DNA of 64,000 nt, taken from contig JAAYYU010000124.1 of assembly GCA_012515235.1 (NCBI GenBank), forward strand, positions 62,001 to 126,000, written 5' to 3'. The stretch's first letter is position 1. Each line of letters opens with the position of its first letter. Under the pieces are notes generated by a model that was not told where the DNA came from, did no database searches, and worked only from the letters and a program-made list of their open reading frames with translations. Made by a program: the position numbers and the translations under genes. Below, piece after piece: positions 57,078 through 64,000 of this stretch. This DNA is from Candidatus Anammoximicrobium sp. (lineage in GTDB: Bacteria > Planctomycetota > Planctomycetia > Pirellulales > Pirellulaceae).

Positions 57078-57086
57078 CCCCTTTTC
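57036..57086. repeat. Palindromic element with 22-bp arms inside a gene end
   Basis: The left arm 57036-57057 and right arm 57065-57086 are complementary with a single indel, around a 7-nt loop (TCCGCAC). The arms contain CAGGACTCTTTT and its complement and end in A/T runs. The hydrolase stop codon is in the right arm. The poly-T on both strands means it could also work as a bidirectional terminator. Confidence 0.85.
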
Positions 57087-57122
57087 GAAAAACCTGACTT
57101 AGCAACATACGGAGCGGCAAGC

Positions 57123-58523
57123 ATGACAACCATTCAACGAGCCACAAAGACAGAACGTGGCCAAGCTGTCGTAACCCGTCGGCGGTTCCTGGCCGATGCT
57201 GCCCTGGGCGTGGGCGGGGTGGCCGTCATGGCCGCCTCGGCCGGCCGAGGTCGCTCTGCCGATCAGGGCCCGACGGTTACACGCGGCACGAAGGCGACTG
57301 GATCGCCGGCGATCGACGAAGCGATTCAAGCAGCGAATACCGAGTTGTGGCGACGTTTCGTCGATCCCCGATGGCACACGATCTACAACCACGCCGACCT
57401 GGATGGCACGGTCGTCCTCCCCACGGCCGAAGAATGCCTCGCCGACAAACCGAATGCCCTCTCCTGGGACATTTCGATCAGCGATGGTGCCATGTTTGGC
57501 GGGCTCTACATGGAGGCGGCCCTTCATCGCTGGACGATCACCCGCCAAGCCGCAGACCGCCAGAAAGCAAGCCGCATCGCCGACGGCCTGATGAAGCTGG
57601 CCACCGTGGGAAACACGAAAGGGTTCATCGCCCGTGGCCTGACCGCCGACGGCAGCGCCCATTACGCCCTGAGTTCCAACGACCAGACTTTGCCCTGGCT
57701 GTACGGCATCTGGCGTTACCTGCGCAGCGATATCCCGGACGAAGTCCAGCGGCAGAGAGTGACGGCCGAGATCATCGAGGTTGCCGAAGCCCTGCACAGC
57801 CACGGGTGGCGTGTTCCCAGCGACCGGGCTCCGTTCGACTATTTCGGCGCGTTCGGCGATTTCGGCTGGAACGGTGCGCCTCGGCTCCTCTTCCTCCTCA
57901 AGATGGCAGCCAACGTGAGCGGCGACGGAAAGTGGGAGGAACGCTATCACCAGGCGATCGCAGAGAAGGTCCCCTCGGGAAGAGCAAGCCGGCTCGAGAC
58001 GTGCCGGAAAGGAATGGTCTCAGCCCTGAAAACCTACCACACCTGGACCGCCTGTCCGGGCGTCGTCGGCTTGCGCGGTTTGTGGGAAATGGAGAGCGAT
58101 CCGGCACTCAAGACCGCCTACGAGCAGGGACTCAGAGCAAGCGCCGCAGTGGCAGCGGAAAGCCTTCCCCTGGCCCGCCAGTTCGACAACGACGACCGGC
58201 AGACATTCCTTGTCGACTGGCACGCGATCAACACGCTGTGGCACCCGCAGAAATCCGTCAAAGAAACCCTCGCCCAGGCCAGGAAACAGCTCGAACTGCT
58301 CGATTCGCTCTCACCCCGGCGGCCGTACGAAGTGCGGCTGATGCGCGAACCGCTGTTCGCCGCCTGGGTGGTCACGCTTTGTCCCGATCCGGCCGTCCTG
58401 CGGCAGCACGCCCCGGCGATCCTGGACGCGATCGACCATTACCGCTGGGACCGCCTCTATCTCTCCCAGTTCTTCGCGGCGGAATCGGCCTGGTATCGCT
58501 TGAAATTGAGCGGCGTGGTTTAG
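57123..58523 (+). CDS. Tat-exported protein of unknown function (466 aa)
   Basis: A clear Tat signal (TRRRFLADAALGVGGVAVMAA) is followed by ~400 mostly helical residues with repeated aromatic/polar motifs (LYMEAALHRWTITRQ, LPWLYGIWRYLRSD, DYFGAFGDFGWNGAPRLLFLL, TFLVDWHAINTLW). The pattern fits an (alpha/alpha)-barrel as in glycosidase-like or epimerase-like proteins, but no family motif is recognised. It follows the alpha/beta hydrolase gene by 45 bp, across the palindromic element, so the two may be cotranscribed unless that element terminates. Confidence 0.65.
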   Translation: MTTIQRATKTERGQAVVTRRRFLADAALGVGGVAVMAASAGRGRSADQGPTVTRGTKATGSPAIDEAIQAANTELWRRFVDPRWHTIYNHADLDGTVVLPTAEECLADKPNALSWDISISDGAMFGGLYMEAALHRWTITRQAADRQKASRIADGLMKLATVGNTKGFIARGLTADGSAHYALSSNDQTLPWLYGIWRYLRSDIPDEVQRQRVTAEIIEVAEALHSHGWRVPSDRAPFDYFGAFGDFGWNGAPRLLFLLKMAANVSGDGKWEERYHQAIAEKVPSGRASRLETCRKGMVSALKTYHTWTACPGVVGLRGLWEMESDPALKTAYEQGLRASAAVAAESLPLARQFDNDDRQTFLVDWHAINTLWHPQKSVKETLAQARKQLELLDSLSPRRPYEVRLMREPLFAAWVVTLCPDPAVLRQHAPAILDAIDHYRWDRLYLSQFFAAESAWYRLKLSGVV

Positions 58524-58589
58524 CGCGGGCGATGCGGGGCGGGTTACGATCTTCCAGAACTCACCATTTTCGCTCGTGCCCCGGTTGCA

Positions 58590-58619
58590 GGAAAAGCGGC
58601 GTTAGCGGACACTTTTTTT
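58590..58619 (+). repeat. GGCGTTAGCGGAC motif followed by T-run
   Basis: GGAAAAGCGGCGTTAGCGGACACTTTT-type sequence (AAAAG pairs with CTTTT) between the Tat protein gene and rdgC. It shares the GGCGT(T/C)AGCGGAC core with 55850-55862. It could act as a weak terminator on the plus strand. Confidence 0.45.
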
Positions 58620-58653
58620 CCTTTCACCTGCCACGCACACACGAGGAGCGCGC

Positions 58654-59826
58654 ATGGGATTCTTGTCAGGAAGCATGACTTTCGAGTGTTTTCGTGTCGG
58701 CGGCGCGCAGCCCCGCCAGTTCGGCCCGGAACACGTGGACGTGTTGAGAAAACATGCCATCGATGGGCGTCAGCGATTCTCGAACGAGCAAGCAAGTGTC
58801 GGTTTTCTGGCGGGCAATCACCTGCTGGACAGTGACTTTGCTCTGGAAAAGAACGTCTTCGGGGACGCGTTGCATTTCGCCGTGCGGATCGACACCAACC
58901 AGGTTCCCGCCGCCATGCGCCGGGCCTGGCTGCAAATCGAACTGGCTACCCTCACGGCGGACGCGCCCGACCGCCGCCCCACCAAGGCCCAACGCCAGGA
59001 GGCCAAGGACGCCGTGGAGGCACGCTGCGAAGAAGCGGCTCGCAGTGGCCAGTTCCAACGGATGCAGCAGTTCCCTGTCTTGTGGGACGCAACGAGCGGA
59101 CGGCTTTACTGTGGCAGCACCAGTTCCTCGGCCAGCGACGTCTGCTCCGATCTTCTGTTCAAAGCGTTTTCGCTGGAGCTAAGCCGCCTGTCATCGGGAA
59201 AGCTGGCCTTGGAGTGGGCGACGGAGGCGCGGCAGCGCAAGGCGTTGCAGGACGCTGTTCCAGCCAACTTCCGCGGTGACGGGGCCCGGGCCGAAGTGGC
59301 GTGGTGGGACGGCGAAGGTGACAACTACGACTTCCTCGGAAACGAGTTCCTGTTGTGGCTCTGGTGGCGATGGGAGACGCAAGGCGACAGCATCGAACTG
59401 TCGGACGGGTCCACGGTAACGGGGATGTTCGCCAGGACGATCACTTTGGAATGTCCGCGTGGCGAATCAGGCAAGGGGACGATCTCGGCCGACGATCCAA
59501 CGTATCTTCCCGAAGCGGCTCAGGCGATCCGCTCCGGCAAGCTGCCCCGCAAAGCAGGTCTGATTCTCGTCCGCCATGGCGAACAATACGAACTGACACT
59601 CCAAGCCGAGACGTTCGCGGTCAGCGGTGCGAAGATCCACGTCGACGAGGATGCCGAAGGCCGGGGGATCCTGGATAGCCGCATCGAAGGCCTCCGCGGA
59701 CTCAGGGAGACGCTCGATCTGTTGTTCCGGGTTTTTTGTCAGCGCCGTATCGCTCAAGGCTGGTCCACCGAACTGAAACAAGTACGGGAATGGTTGACTG
59801 CGAAGCCGCGATCCAGGCGAACGTGA
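58654..59826 (+). CDS. rdgC: RdgC-like recombination-associated protein (390 aa)
   Basis: The sequence MGFLSGSMTFECFRVGGAQP, VGFLAGNHLLDSDFALEKNV, ALHFAVRIDTNQVPAAMRRA and the charged RRPTKAQRQEAKDAVEARCEE segment follow the planctomycete version of RdgC; later NEFLLWLWWRWE is the C-terminal core. RdgC forms rings around DNA and modulates RecA-mediated recombination in proteobacteria; here the role is inferred. ATG 58654 is preceded by GAGGAGCGCGC. It lies next to a decayed type I restriction gene. Confidence 0.68.
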   Translation: MGFLSGSMTFECFRVGGAQPRQFGPEHVDVLRKHAIDGRQRFSNEQASVGFLAGNHLLDSDFALEKNVFGDALHFAVRIDTNQVPAAMRRAWLQIELATLTADAPDRRPTKAQRQEAKDAVEARCEEAARSGQFQRMQQFPVLWDATSGRLYCGSTSSSASDVCSDLLFKAFSLELSRLSSGKLALEWATEARQRKALQDAVPANFRGDGARAEVAWWDGEGDNYDFLGNEFLLWLWWRWETQGDSIELSDGSTVTGMFARTITLECPRGESGKGTISADDPTYLPEAAQAIRSGKLPRKAGLILVRHGEQYELTLQAETFAVSGAKIHVDEDAEGRGILDSRIEGLRGLRETLDLLFRVFCQRRIAQGWSTELKQVREWLTAKPRSRRT

Positions 59827-60332
59827 AGTCGCTCACGATGCCGCCTTGGGAACGAGGGCGGGTCAGCTGCGCACGGCGGCCATGTTCCACGCAGGCCCCG
59901 TCGCCGTCGCCACGAGCATCGGCCGGACATGTTCGGCAATCGCCTGCTCGATCGCGGACATCGTGAAACCAGACCACTTCCCCGGTGGTCGAGTACAGAA
60001 ACGGGACGCGAAAGCCGCGCAAGTTGAACGGGGTGTTCTGCTGGCCCGTTTCTGGCACCGCAGCCTGGCGGGCATCTTGCTGACCACGGGCCAAGCCAAG
60101 TTGGCCATTCCGCAGTACGAGCAGGCCATCCAGAAGACGACCATCCAGGGTTACGTCGAAGGCTGCCCAAAACCCCTGGCCGAAGCCCGCGCCAAAGCCA
60201 GCGGGCAGGAACGCCGAGTTTCTGCTGATCGCCCCGAGGCATCGGAATGCGTGCCGATTAGCGCAGATCCGCGTGCAGCCCCAGTGTTCCGACTCTTCCC
60301 CTTGGTCACTTTTGTCTTTGACAGTTTTCTAC
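59827..60332. other. Gene-graveyard between rdgC and the MoxR gene
   Basis: 506 bp with no intact gene. On the minus strand an HsdR fragment is recognised (59890-60034). On the plus strand 60040-60200 reads HRSLAGILLTTGQAKLAIPQ followed by YEQAIQ, which looks like one TPR-type helix pair. Neither has a start or RBS of its own. Confidence 0.5.
59890..60034 (-). pseudogene. Type I restriction HsdR fragment, two frames
   Basis: On the minus strand one frame reads PFNLRG and VPFLYSTTGEVVWFHDVR (60034-59954). The adjoining frame reads AIEQAIAEHVRPMLVATATG (59955-59896). Both resemble consecutive parts of the type I restriction subunit HsdR, the second leading into the helicase Walker A (usually ATGTGKT, here ATGPAW). 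Normal HsdR has roughly 50 residues between them, so an internal deletion with frameshift is inferred exactly at 59954-59958. No methylase or specificity subunit remains. Confidence 0.55.
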
Positions 60333-61370
60333 TCACTTCGCCGCCGTTACCGTGGCCGTGACGGCTCGTTCCTCCGCCTTTTCGGGCAGCTTTTCCAAAA
60401 TGTCCAAGAGCACGTGATCGGTGTCAAGGGCTTCGGCCTGGGCCTCAAAGTTCAGGATCACTCGATGCCGCAACGCCGGCAGGTAGACGCGGCGGACATC
60501 CTCAAAGCTGACATTGTAGCGGCCTTCCAGCAGCGCCCGGACCTTGGCGGCCAGCGCCAGCGTCTGCGCGGCCCGCGGACTGGCACCCCAGCGCAGGTAC
60601 TGGTTCGTGATCGGCACGGAGAACGGCCCGTCCGGATGCGTGGCCAGGACCAGACGGACGAGGTAATCCTCGACGTGCGCGGCCAGGATCACTTCCCGCA
60701 CCAGTTGCTGCCACTTGAGAATCTCGCTGCCGTCCATCACTTTTTCCGGTTCGACGGTGATGCCGCGCGTCGTCCGCTGGACGATCGTCGCCAGTTCCTC
60801 GCGGCTGGAGTAACCGACCCGCAGCTTGAAGAAGAACCGGTCCAGTTGGGCTTCCGGCAGCGGATAGGTGCCCTCCTGTTCGATCGGGTTCTGTGTCGCC
60901 ATGACGAAGAACGGCTTCTTCAGTTCGTGGCGCGTGCCGGCCGCCGTGACGGTGCCTTCTTGCATGGTCTCCAGCAGGGCCGATTGCGTCTTGGGCGTGG
61001 CCCGGTTGATTTCATCCGCCAGGCAGATTTGCGTGAAGACCGGTCCGCGTTGGAACTCGAAGACCCGCTTGCCGTCCGCCGTTTCGAGCACCATGTTCGT
61101 GCCCAGGATATCGGCGGGCATCAAATCGGGCGTGAATTGGATTCGCGAGAAATGCAAATCCAACGCCTGGGCCAACGTGCGGACCAGGAGCGTCTTGCCC
61201 AGGCCCGGAACGCCTTCCAGCAGGCAATGCCCGCCCACGAACAGACAGGTCAGCACGCCGTGAACGATCTCGTCGTGGCCGACGATCACGCGGCCGATCT
61301 GTTCGCGCACCGCCTCGTATCGCTGCCGGAACTCTTCCGCCCGCTGCTGCATCGACTCGCCGATACTCAT
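60333..61370 (-). CDS. MoxR-family AAA+ ATPase (345 aa)
   Basis: IVGHDEIVHGVLTCLFVGGHCLLEGVPGLGKT (Walker A GVPGLGKT near residue 58), Walker B LADEINRATPKTQSALLETMQEG, and sensor MATQNPIEQEGTYPLPEAQLDRF are diagnostic of MoxR ATPases. They act as chaperones with VWA-domain partners. The neighbouring upstream gene (61495 onward, same strand) encodes a VWA protein, fitting the usual MoxR-VWA module, with a 124-bp gap that contains a large palindrome. GGAGAACCC precedes the ATG. Confidence 0.9.
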   Translation of the reverse strand: MSIGESMQQRAEEFRQRYEAVREQIGRVIVGHDEIVHGVLTCLFVGGHCLLEGVPGLGKTLLVRTLAQALDLHFSRIQFTPDLMPADILGTNMVLETADGKRVFEFQRGPVFTQICLADEINRATPKTQSALLETMQEGTVTAAGTRHELKKPFFVMATQNPIEQEGTYPLPEAQLDRFFFKLRVGYSSREELATIVQRTTRGITVEPEKVMDGSEILKWQQLVREVILAAHVEDYLVRLVLATHPDGPFSVPITNQYLRWGASPRAAQTLALAAKVRALLEGRYNVSFEDVRRVYLPALRHRVILNFEAQAEALDTDHVLLDILEKLPEKAEERAVTATVTAAK

Positions 61371-61393
61371 GGGTTCTCCTTGCAGGTCCAGGG

Positions 61394-61484
61394 GTCAGGC
61401 TTACAGAATTCAACTTTGGCCGATAGAAAGTCCGACCATGTGGAACGTCCTTGCTCGGCCAAAATTGAATTCTGTAAGCCTGAC
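61394..61484. repeat. Large palindrome with 30-bp arms (GTCAGGCTTACAG...)
   Basis: Left arm 61394-61423 and right arm 61455-61484 are complementary with one mismatch around a 31-nt loop. They start with GGTCAGGC and contain GAATTC. The GGGTCAGG edge is shared with the element at 57036-57086 (GGGG-T-CAGG). It lies between the VWA and MoxR genes and could fold into a long hairpin in the transcript. Confidence 0.9.
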
Positions 61485-61494
61485 TCCATTTTGC

Positions 61495-64000
61495 TCACTT
61501 GTCCTTCCAAGCTTTCTTTTTCGCCTCCAACAGGCGTTCGGTGTAGGACTTCTGTTGCTCCGCCGCAGGACCCTGATCGGATTGCGCAACGGTTTGCGGC
61601 GGCGCGGCCGGAGGCGGCGCGCCGCCGGCCTCCTTCAGGACTTCTTCCAGCGATGCGGGCGGAGGTCCGCCCGGTTCTTCGGCCTGCGGTTCGAAGCGGG
61701 CTGCCGCGCGCCGCTCCTCCAATTGTCCGCTGACTTCGGCCTTGCGGCTGCGCAGACGTTTCAGGCGCTCATCCGGCAGTTGCTCCAGGGGACGCCTCAG
61801 CACCCGCGCCCACAGCCAGCCGACCGCCGGACCGAGCCAATCGAAACGGATGGTCACGCGGCGGATTAGGACGTCGCAGAAGAACACGCACGCGGTCACC
61901 AGCAGCACCAGCGGCCAGATGTCTTGGCGGCTGATCGCTGGGGCCAGATTGTGCCGGAACGTGTCGAAGTCCAGCAACCGCTCCAGCCGGCCCCGCTGCA
62001 GGTCGCCCTCGATCAGCTGGCCCGGCTGGCCGCCCTGGGGCACGTGCGCCGCCAGTGTCCGCAGCAGTTCCACGTTCGTCTCGCGGTCGCGGAACTCGGA
62101 CGAGTAGGGCACGGTCACGCCGGCCAGGATCGGCGACTTGCCGGCCCCCGGCACGACGTTCACGAAGTAGCTGCCCGCCTTGTCCGCCGCGAACTCGCCC
62201 ACGTAGCGGCCGGGCGCGACCTGCTCGATCGTGACCTGGAAGTCTTTCAGATCCGGATCGACGGCCACGCCCGACATGTTCAGGAAGTTCAGGAATTGGT
62301 CGTCCTTGTCCAAGGCCGTGACCACGACCCGGACCCGGCCGTTCTTGACATCCGTGGCGACCGAGAATTTGCCTTCCTCGTTCACGGGCCGCATCGCCCA
62401 GCGGATCATTTGCGAGAACAGTTTGTCGTAGTTTTCCCACCGCGTCCAGGCGTTGGCCCAGCGCTGTCCGGCGTCGGTCGTCCAGGCCACGCTGCGGCCC
62501 AGGCCGAACGTCCAGCCGGCCAGAATGGTAGCGTTTTGAGCGTCCGGCGGATCCGGCGAGACCAGGGCGACTTCGACCAACGGGTTCTTCTTGACCGTCG
62601 TCATCACGAAACCCGACAGGGGCGGCAACGGCTCGCGAAGGCCCTGCAGCATTTCGTGCGGATACACCAGGCGCGGCGGCAGGTCCGGCAGATCCTTGAC
62701 CAGCGGCCGGGCGACGCGGCGGGCCTCGATCTGGAAGATGCGCGGCAGCGCCTTGGCGCTCTTGACCACGTAGTACTGCCCGCCCGTCGCCGAGGCGATG
62801 TCCTTCAGCGTCTGATGTCCCGCGGGCCCGTGCGCCCCGACGGCCACCGTCGAGATCTTGATCTTCTGCTGCACGAATCCGTTGACGGTGCGGAGACTCG
62901 GCGGCGACGGATCGCCATCGCTGATGATGATCATGTGCTTGACCGAGGCGTTCACCTGGTTGAAATCTCCCAGGGCCATCTTCATCGCCGGATCGAATTC
63001 CGGCATGTCGCCGGGCGTCATCCGCTCCACGGCGGCGATCAGCCGGTTGCGGCGCTGGCCGATGCGGACCAGCCCTCGATCGCCTTCCCGCCACAGCCAC
63101 TCTTCCCGGCCGGGTCCCCAATGGATCAAGCCGCAGTAATCCATCGGCCCCAGCGGTTTGATGGCCTCGCGGGCGATCACCTTCTGCCAGTAGTTGCCCT
63201 CGGCGATCTCCGAGGCGTGCATGATCATGACCAGCGCTCCGACGGCGCGGATGCGGGCGTTCTCGATGTGAAAATCGACCGGCATGGCCCGTTCCAGTCG
63301 CGTGTTCGCCCAGCCGCCGGCGCCGAAGCTGTTCTCGCCGCCCAGCATGACCAGCCCACAGCCGAACTGCTCCGTGTTCCGCACCAGCATCGTGATCTGC
63401 TCGTCGCTGAAACTGGTCACCGTGTTCGCGTCCGCCCCGCTGCTTTGCGGCACGTTGGCCAGCACCACACAGTCGTAGGCCTGCAATTCGGCCAGGCTGG
63501 TGAACAGGCTGTCGCTGCTCTGCAAGGTGACTTCGAGGTTGTTCGCCTGCAGTCGAGAAATCAAGTAGTCGAAGCCGCCCTTGTGGTCCGCGTCCTCGAT
63601 CAACAGCACGCGGCCCTTGCCGCGCACGTGGGTGAACGCCGTCGCCAAGTTGTTCTCCTGCATCCGGTCGTCCTGCGGGTTATCCGGCATCAAGGACGCC
63701 TTGTAGGTGTACACCGCCACCTCGTCGATGCGGTGCTGGAACGAGAACACGTTCTTGCCGGGCTTCAGTTCGACGTCCTGGCTGTCCGGATTCAGCAACT
63801 CCTCCTGCTTGCCCGACTGGCGCACCAGCTTCAGTTTCCCGCGGACGACGCCGGCGGGGTTTTCGGCCGTCGGCCCGGTGAGATTGTCGATCACCACGCG
63901 GGCTTCGATCGGCTGGCCGCGGCGGATGTCGCTGGGCAAGACCACCTCGTCGACCTGAACCTCGCCGCGGCCGGTCAACTGGACGGGCACGACGTCGATG
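61495..64000 (-). CDS. VWA/GATase-like large membrane protein, N-terminus outside the window
   Basis: At least 834 codons; the frame stays open to the window end, so the 5' part is missing. The first visible domain is a CARDB/Ig-like beta-sandwich. Then come a glutamine-amidotransferase-like segment (CGLVMLGGENSFGAGGWANT), a von Willebrand A-like part (HMIIISDGDPSPPSLRTV), and one C-terminal transmembrane helix (IWPLVLLVTACVFFCDVLI) with a charged coiled tail (QLEERRAAARFEPQAEE). This layout is typical of planctomycete VWA partners of MoxR ATPases. It faces the periplasm with a membrane anchor. The target is unknown. Confidence 0.8.
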   Translation of the reverse strand, partial: IDVVPVQLTGRGEVQVDEVVLPSDIRRGQPIEARVVIDNLTGPTAENPAGVVRGKLKLVRQSGKQEELLNPDSQDVELKPGKNVFSFQHRIDEVAVYTYKASLMPDNPQDDRMQENNLATAFTHVRGKGRVLLIEDADHKGGFDYLISRLQANNLEVTLQSSDSLFTSLAELQAYDCVVLANVPQSSGADANTVTSFSDEQITMLVRNTEQFGCGLVMLGGENSFGAGGWANTRLERAMPVDFHIENARIRAVGALVMIMHASEIAEGNYWQKVIAREAIKPLGPMDYCGLIHWGPGREEWLWREGDRGLVRIGQRRNRLIAAVERMTPGDMPEFDPAMKMALGDFNQVNASVKHMIIISDGDPSPPSLRTVNGFVQQKIKISTVAVGAHGPAGHQTLKDIASATGGQYYVVKSAKALPRIFQIEARRVARPLVKDLPDLPPRLVYPHEMLQGLREPLPPLSGFVMTTVKKNPLVEVALVSPDPPDAQNATILAGWTFGLGRSVAWTTDAGQRWANAWTRWENYDKLFSQMIRWAMRPVNEEGKFSVATDVKNGRVRVVVTALDKDDQFLNFLNMSGVAVDPDLKDFQVTIEQVAPGRYVGEFAADKAGSYFVNVVPGAGKSPILAGVTVPYSSEFRDRETNVELLRTLAAHVPQGGQPGQLIEGDLQRGRLERLLDFDTFRHNLAPAISRQDIWPLVLLVTACVFFCDVLIRRVTIRFDWLGPAVGWLWARVLRRPLEQLPDERLKRLRSRKAEVSGQLEERRAAARFEPQAEEPGGPPPASLEEVLKEAGGAPPPAAPPQTVAQSDQGPAAEQQKSYTERLLEAKKKAWKDK

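Overview
The window reads as a high-GC chromosome segment from a member of the phylum Planctomycetota, probably a Pirellulales-like lineage. This is an inference from the gene families and was not checked by database search. The pointers are two DUF1559 proteins with prepilin-type N-termini, each paired with a small lipoprotein; a BBP7-type beta-barrel; an HzsA-related multiheme protein; several Tat-exported TIM-barrel, Gfo/Idh/MocA and FAD enzymes; exported GH29, DUF4838 and beta-helix proteins; and RdgC of the planctomycete type. Genes lie on both strands in short operons. I see no rRNA, tRNA or CRISPR array.

Layout. 1-1.1 kb is the tail of a heme-copper oxidase operon (subunit III end, subunit IV, second subunit III). 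1.2-8 kb holds a small ORF, an exported alpha/beta hydrolase, a BBP7 porin, a WD40 protein and a GH2-like beta-sandwich protein. 8.1-15.8 kb carries tilS, a GT-C membrane glycosyltransferase, a 1080-aa AsmA-like protein and an isochorismatase-ThuA fusion. 16-18.2 kb is a nifU-nifS iron-sulfur assembly operon behind a plausible promoter; nifS overlaps the convergent HzsA-related gene by 55 bp. 21-26.5 kb has a phosphoesterase, a hydrolase, two tandemly duplicated Tat-exported sugar-isomerase-like genes and a diheme cytochrome c.

26.6-29.1 kb is an accessory, decaying stretch. It contains a GH95 N-terminal stub, a two-gene module (DUF5678-like plus retropepsin-like, TAATG overlap), a cluster of small palindromes, an Mrr-like nuclease gene split between two frames, and a signal-peptide stub. 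29.2-36.4 kb has GH29 fucosidase, a beta-helix protein, a prepilin peptidase, an M50 protease and an SGNH hydrolase. At 36.7 kb a 36-codon Lys/Ala/Pro gene with its own terminator lies outside the long-ORF range. 36.9-43.97 kb is housekeeping-like: Mrp, a CoxE-like VWA protein, a cupin, SufS and EttA. 44-59.8 kb holds Gfo/Idh/MocA, DUF4838, SUMF1-type, two DUF1559-lipoprotein cassettes, an FAD oxidoreductase, a ceramidase-like protein, a hydrolase, a Tat protein of unknown function and RdgC. 59.8-60.3 kb contains a decayed type I restriction HsdR fragment. 60.3-64 kb is a MoxR ATPase with a large VWA protein that runs off the window.

Themes. Iron-sulfur handling recurs (NifU, NifS, SufS, Mrp). 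Exported carbohydrate and sulfate-ester style catabolism is prominent. A prepilin peptidase in the window could process the two DUF1559 pseudopilins. Several families of dispersed palindromes sit at gene ends; one encodes the last codons of a hydrolase, and one has 30-bp arms between the MoxR and VWA genes. Both restriction-type genes seen (Mrr-like and HsdR) show the same kind of damage, an internal deletion joined out of frame. The best candidates for an undescribed system are the retropepsin/DUF5678 pair and the palindrome families.
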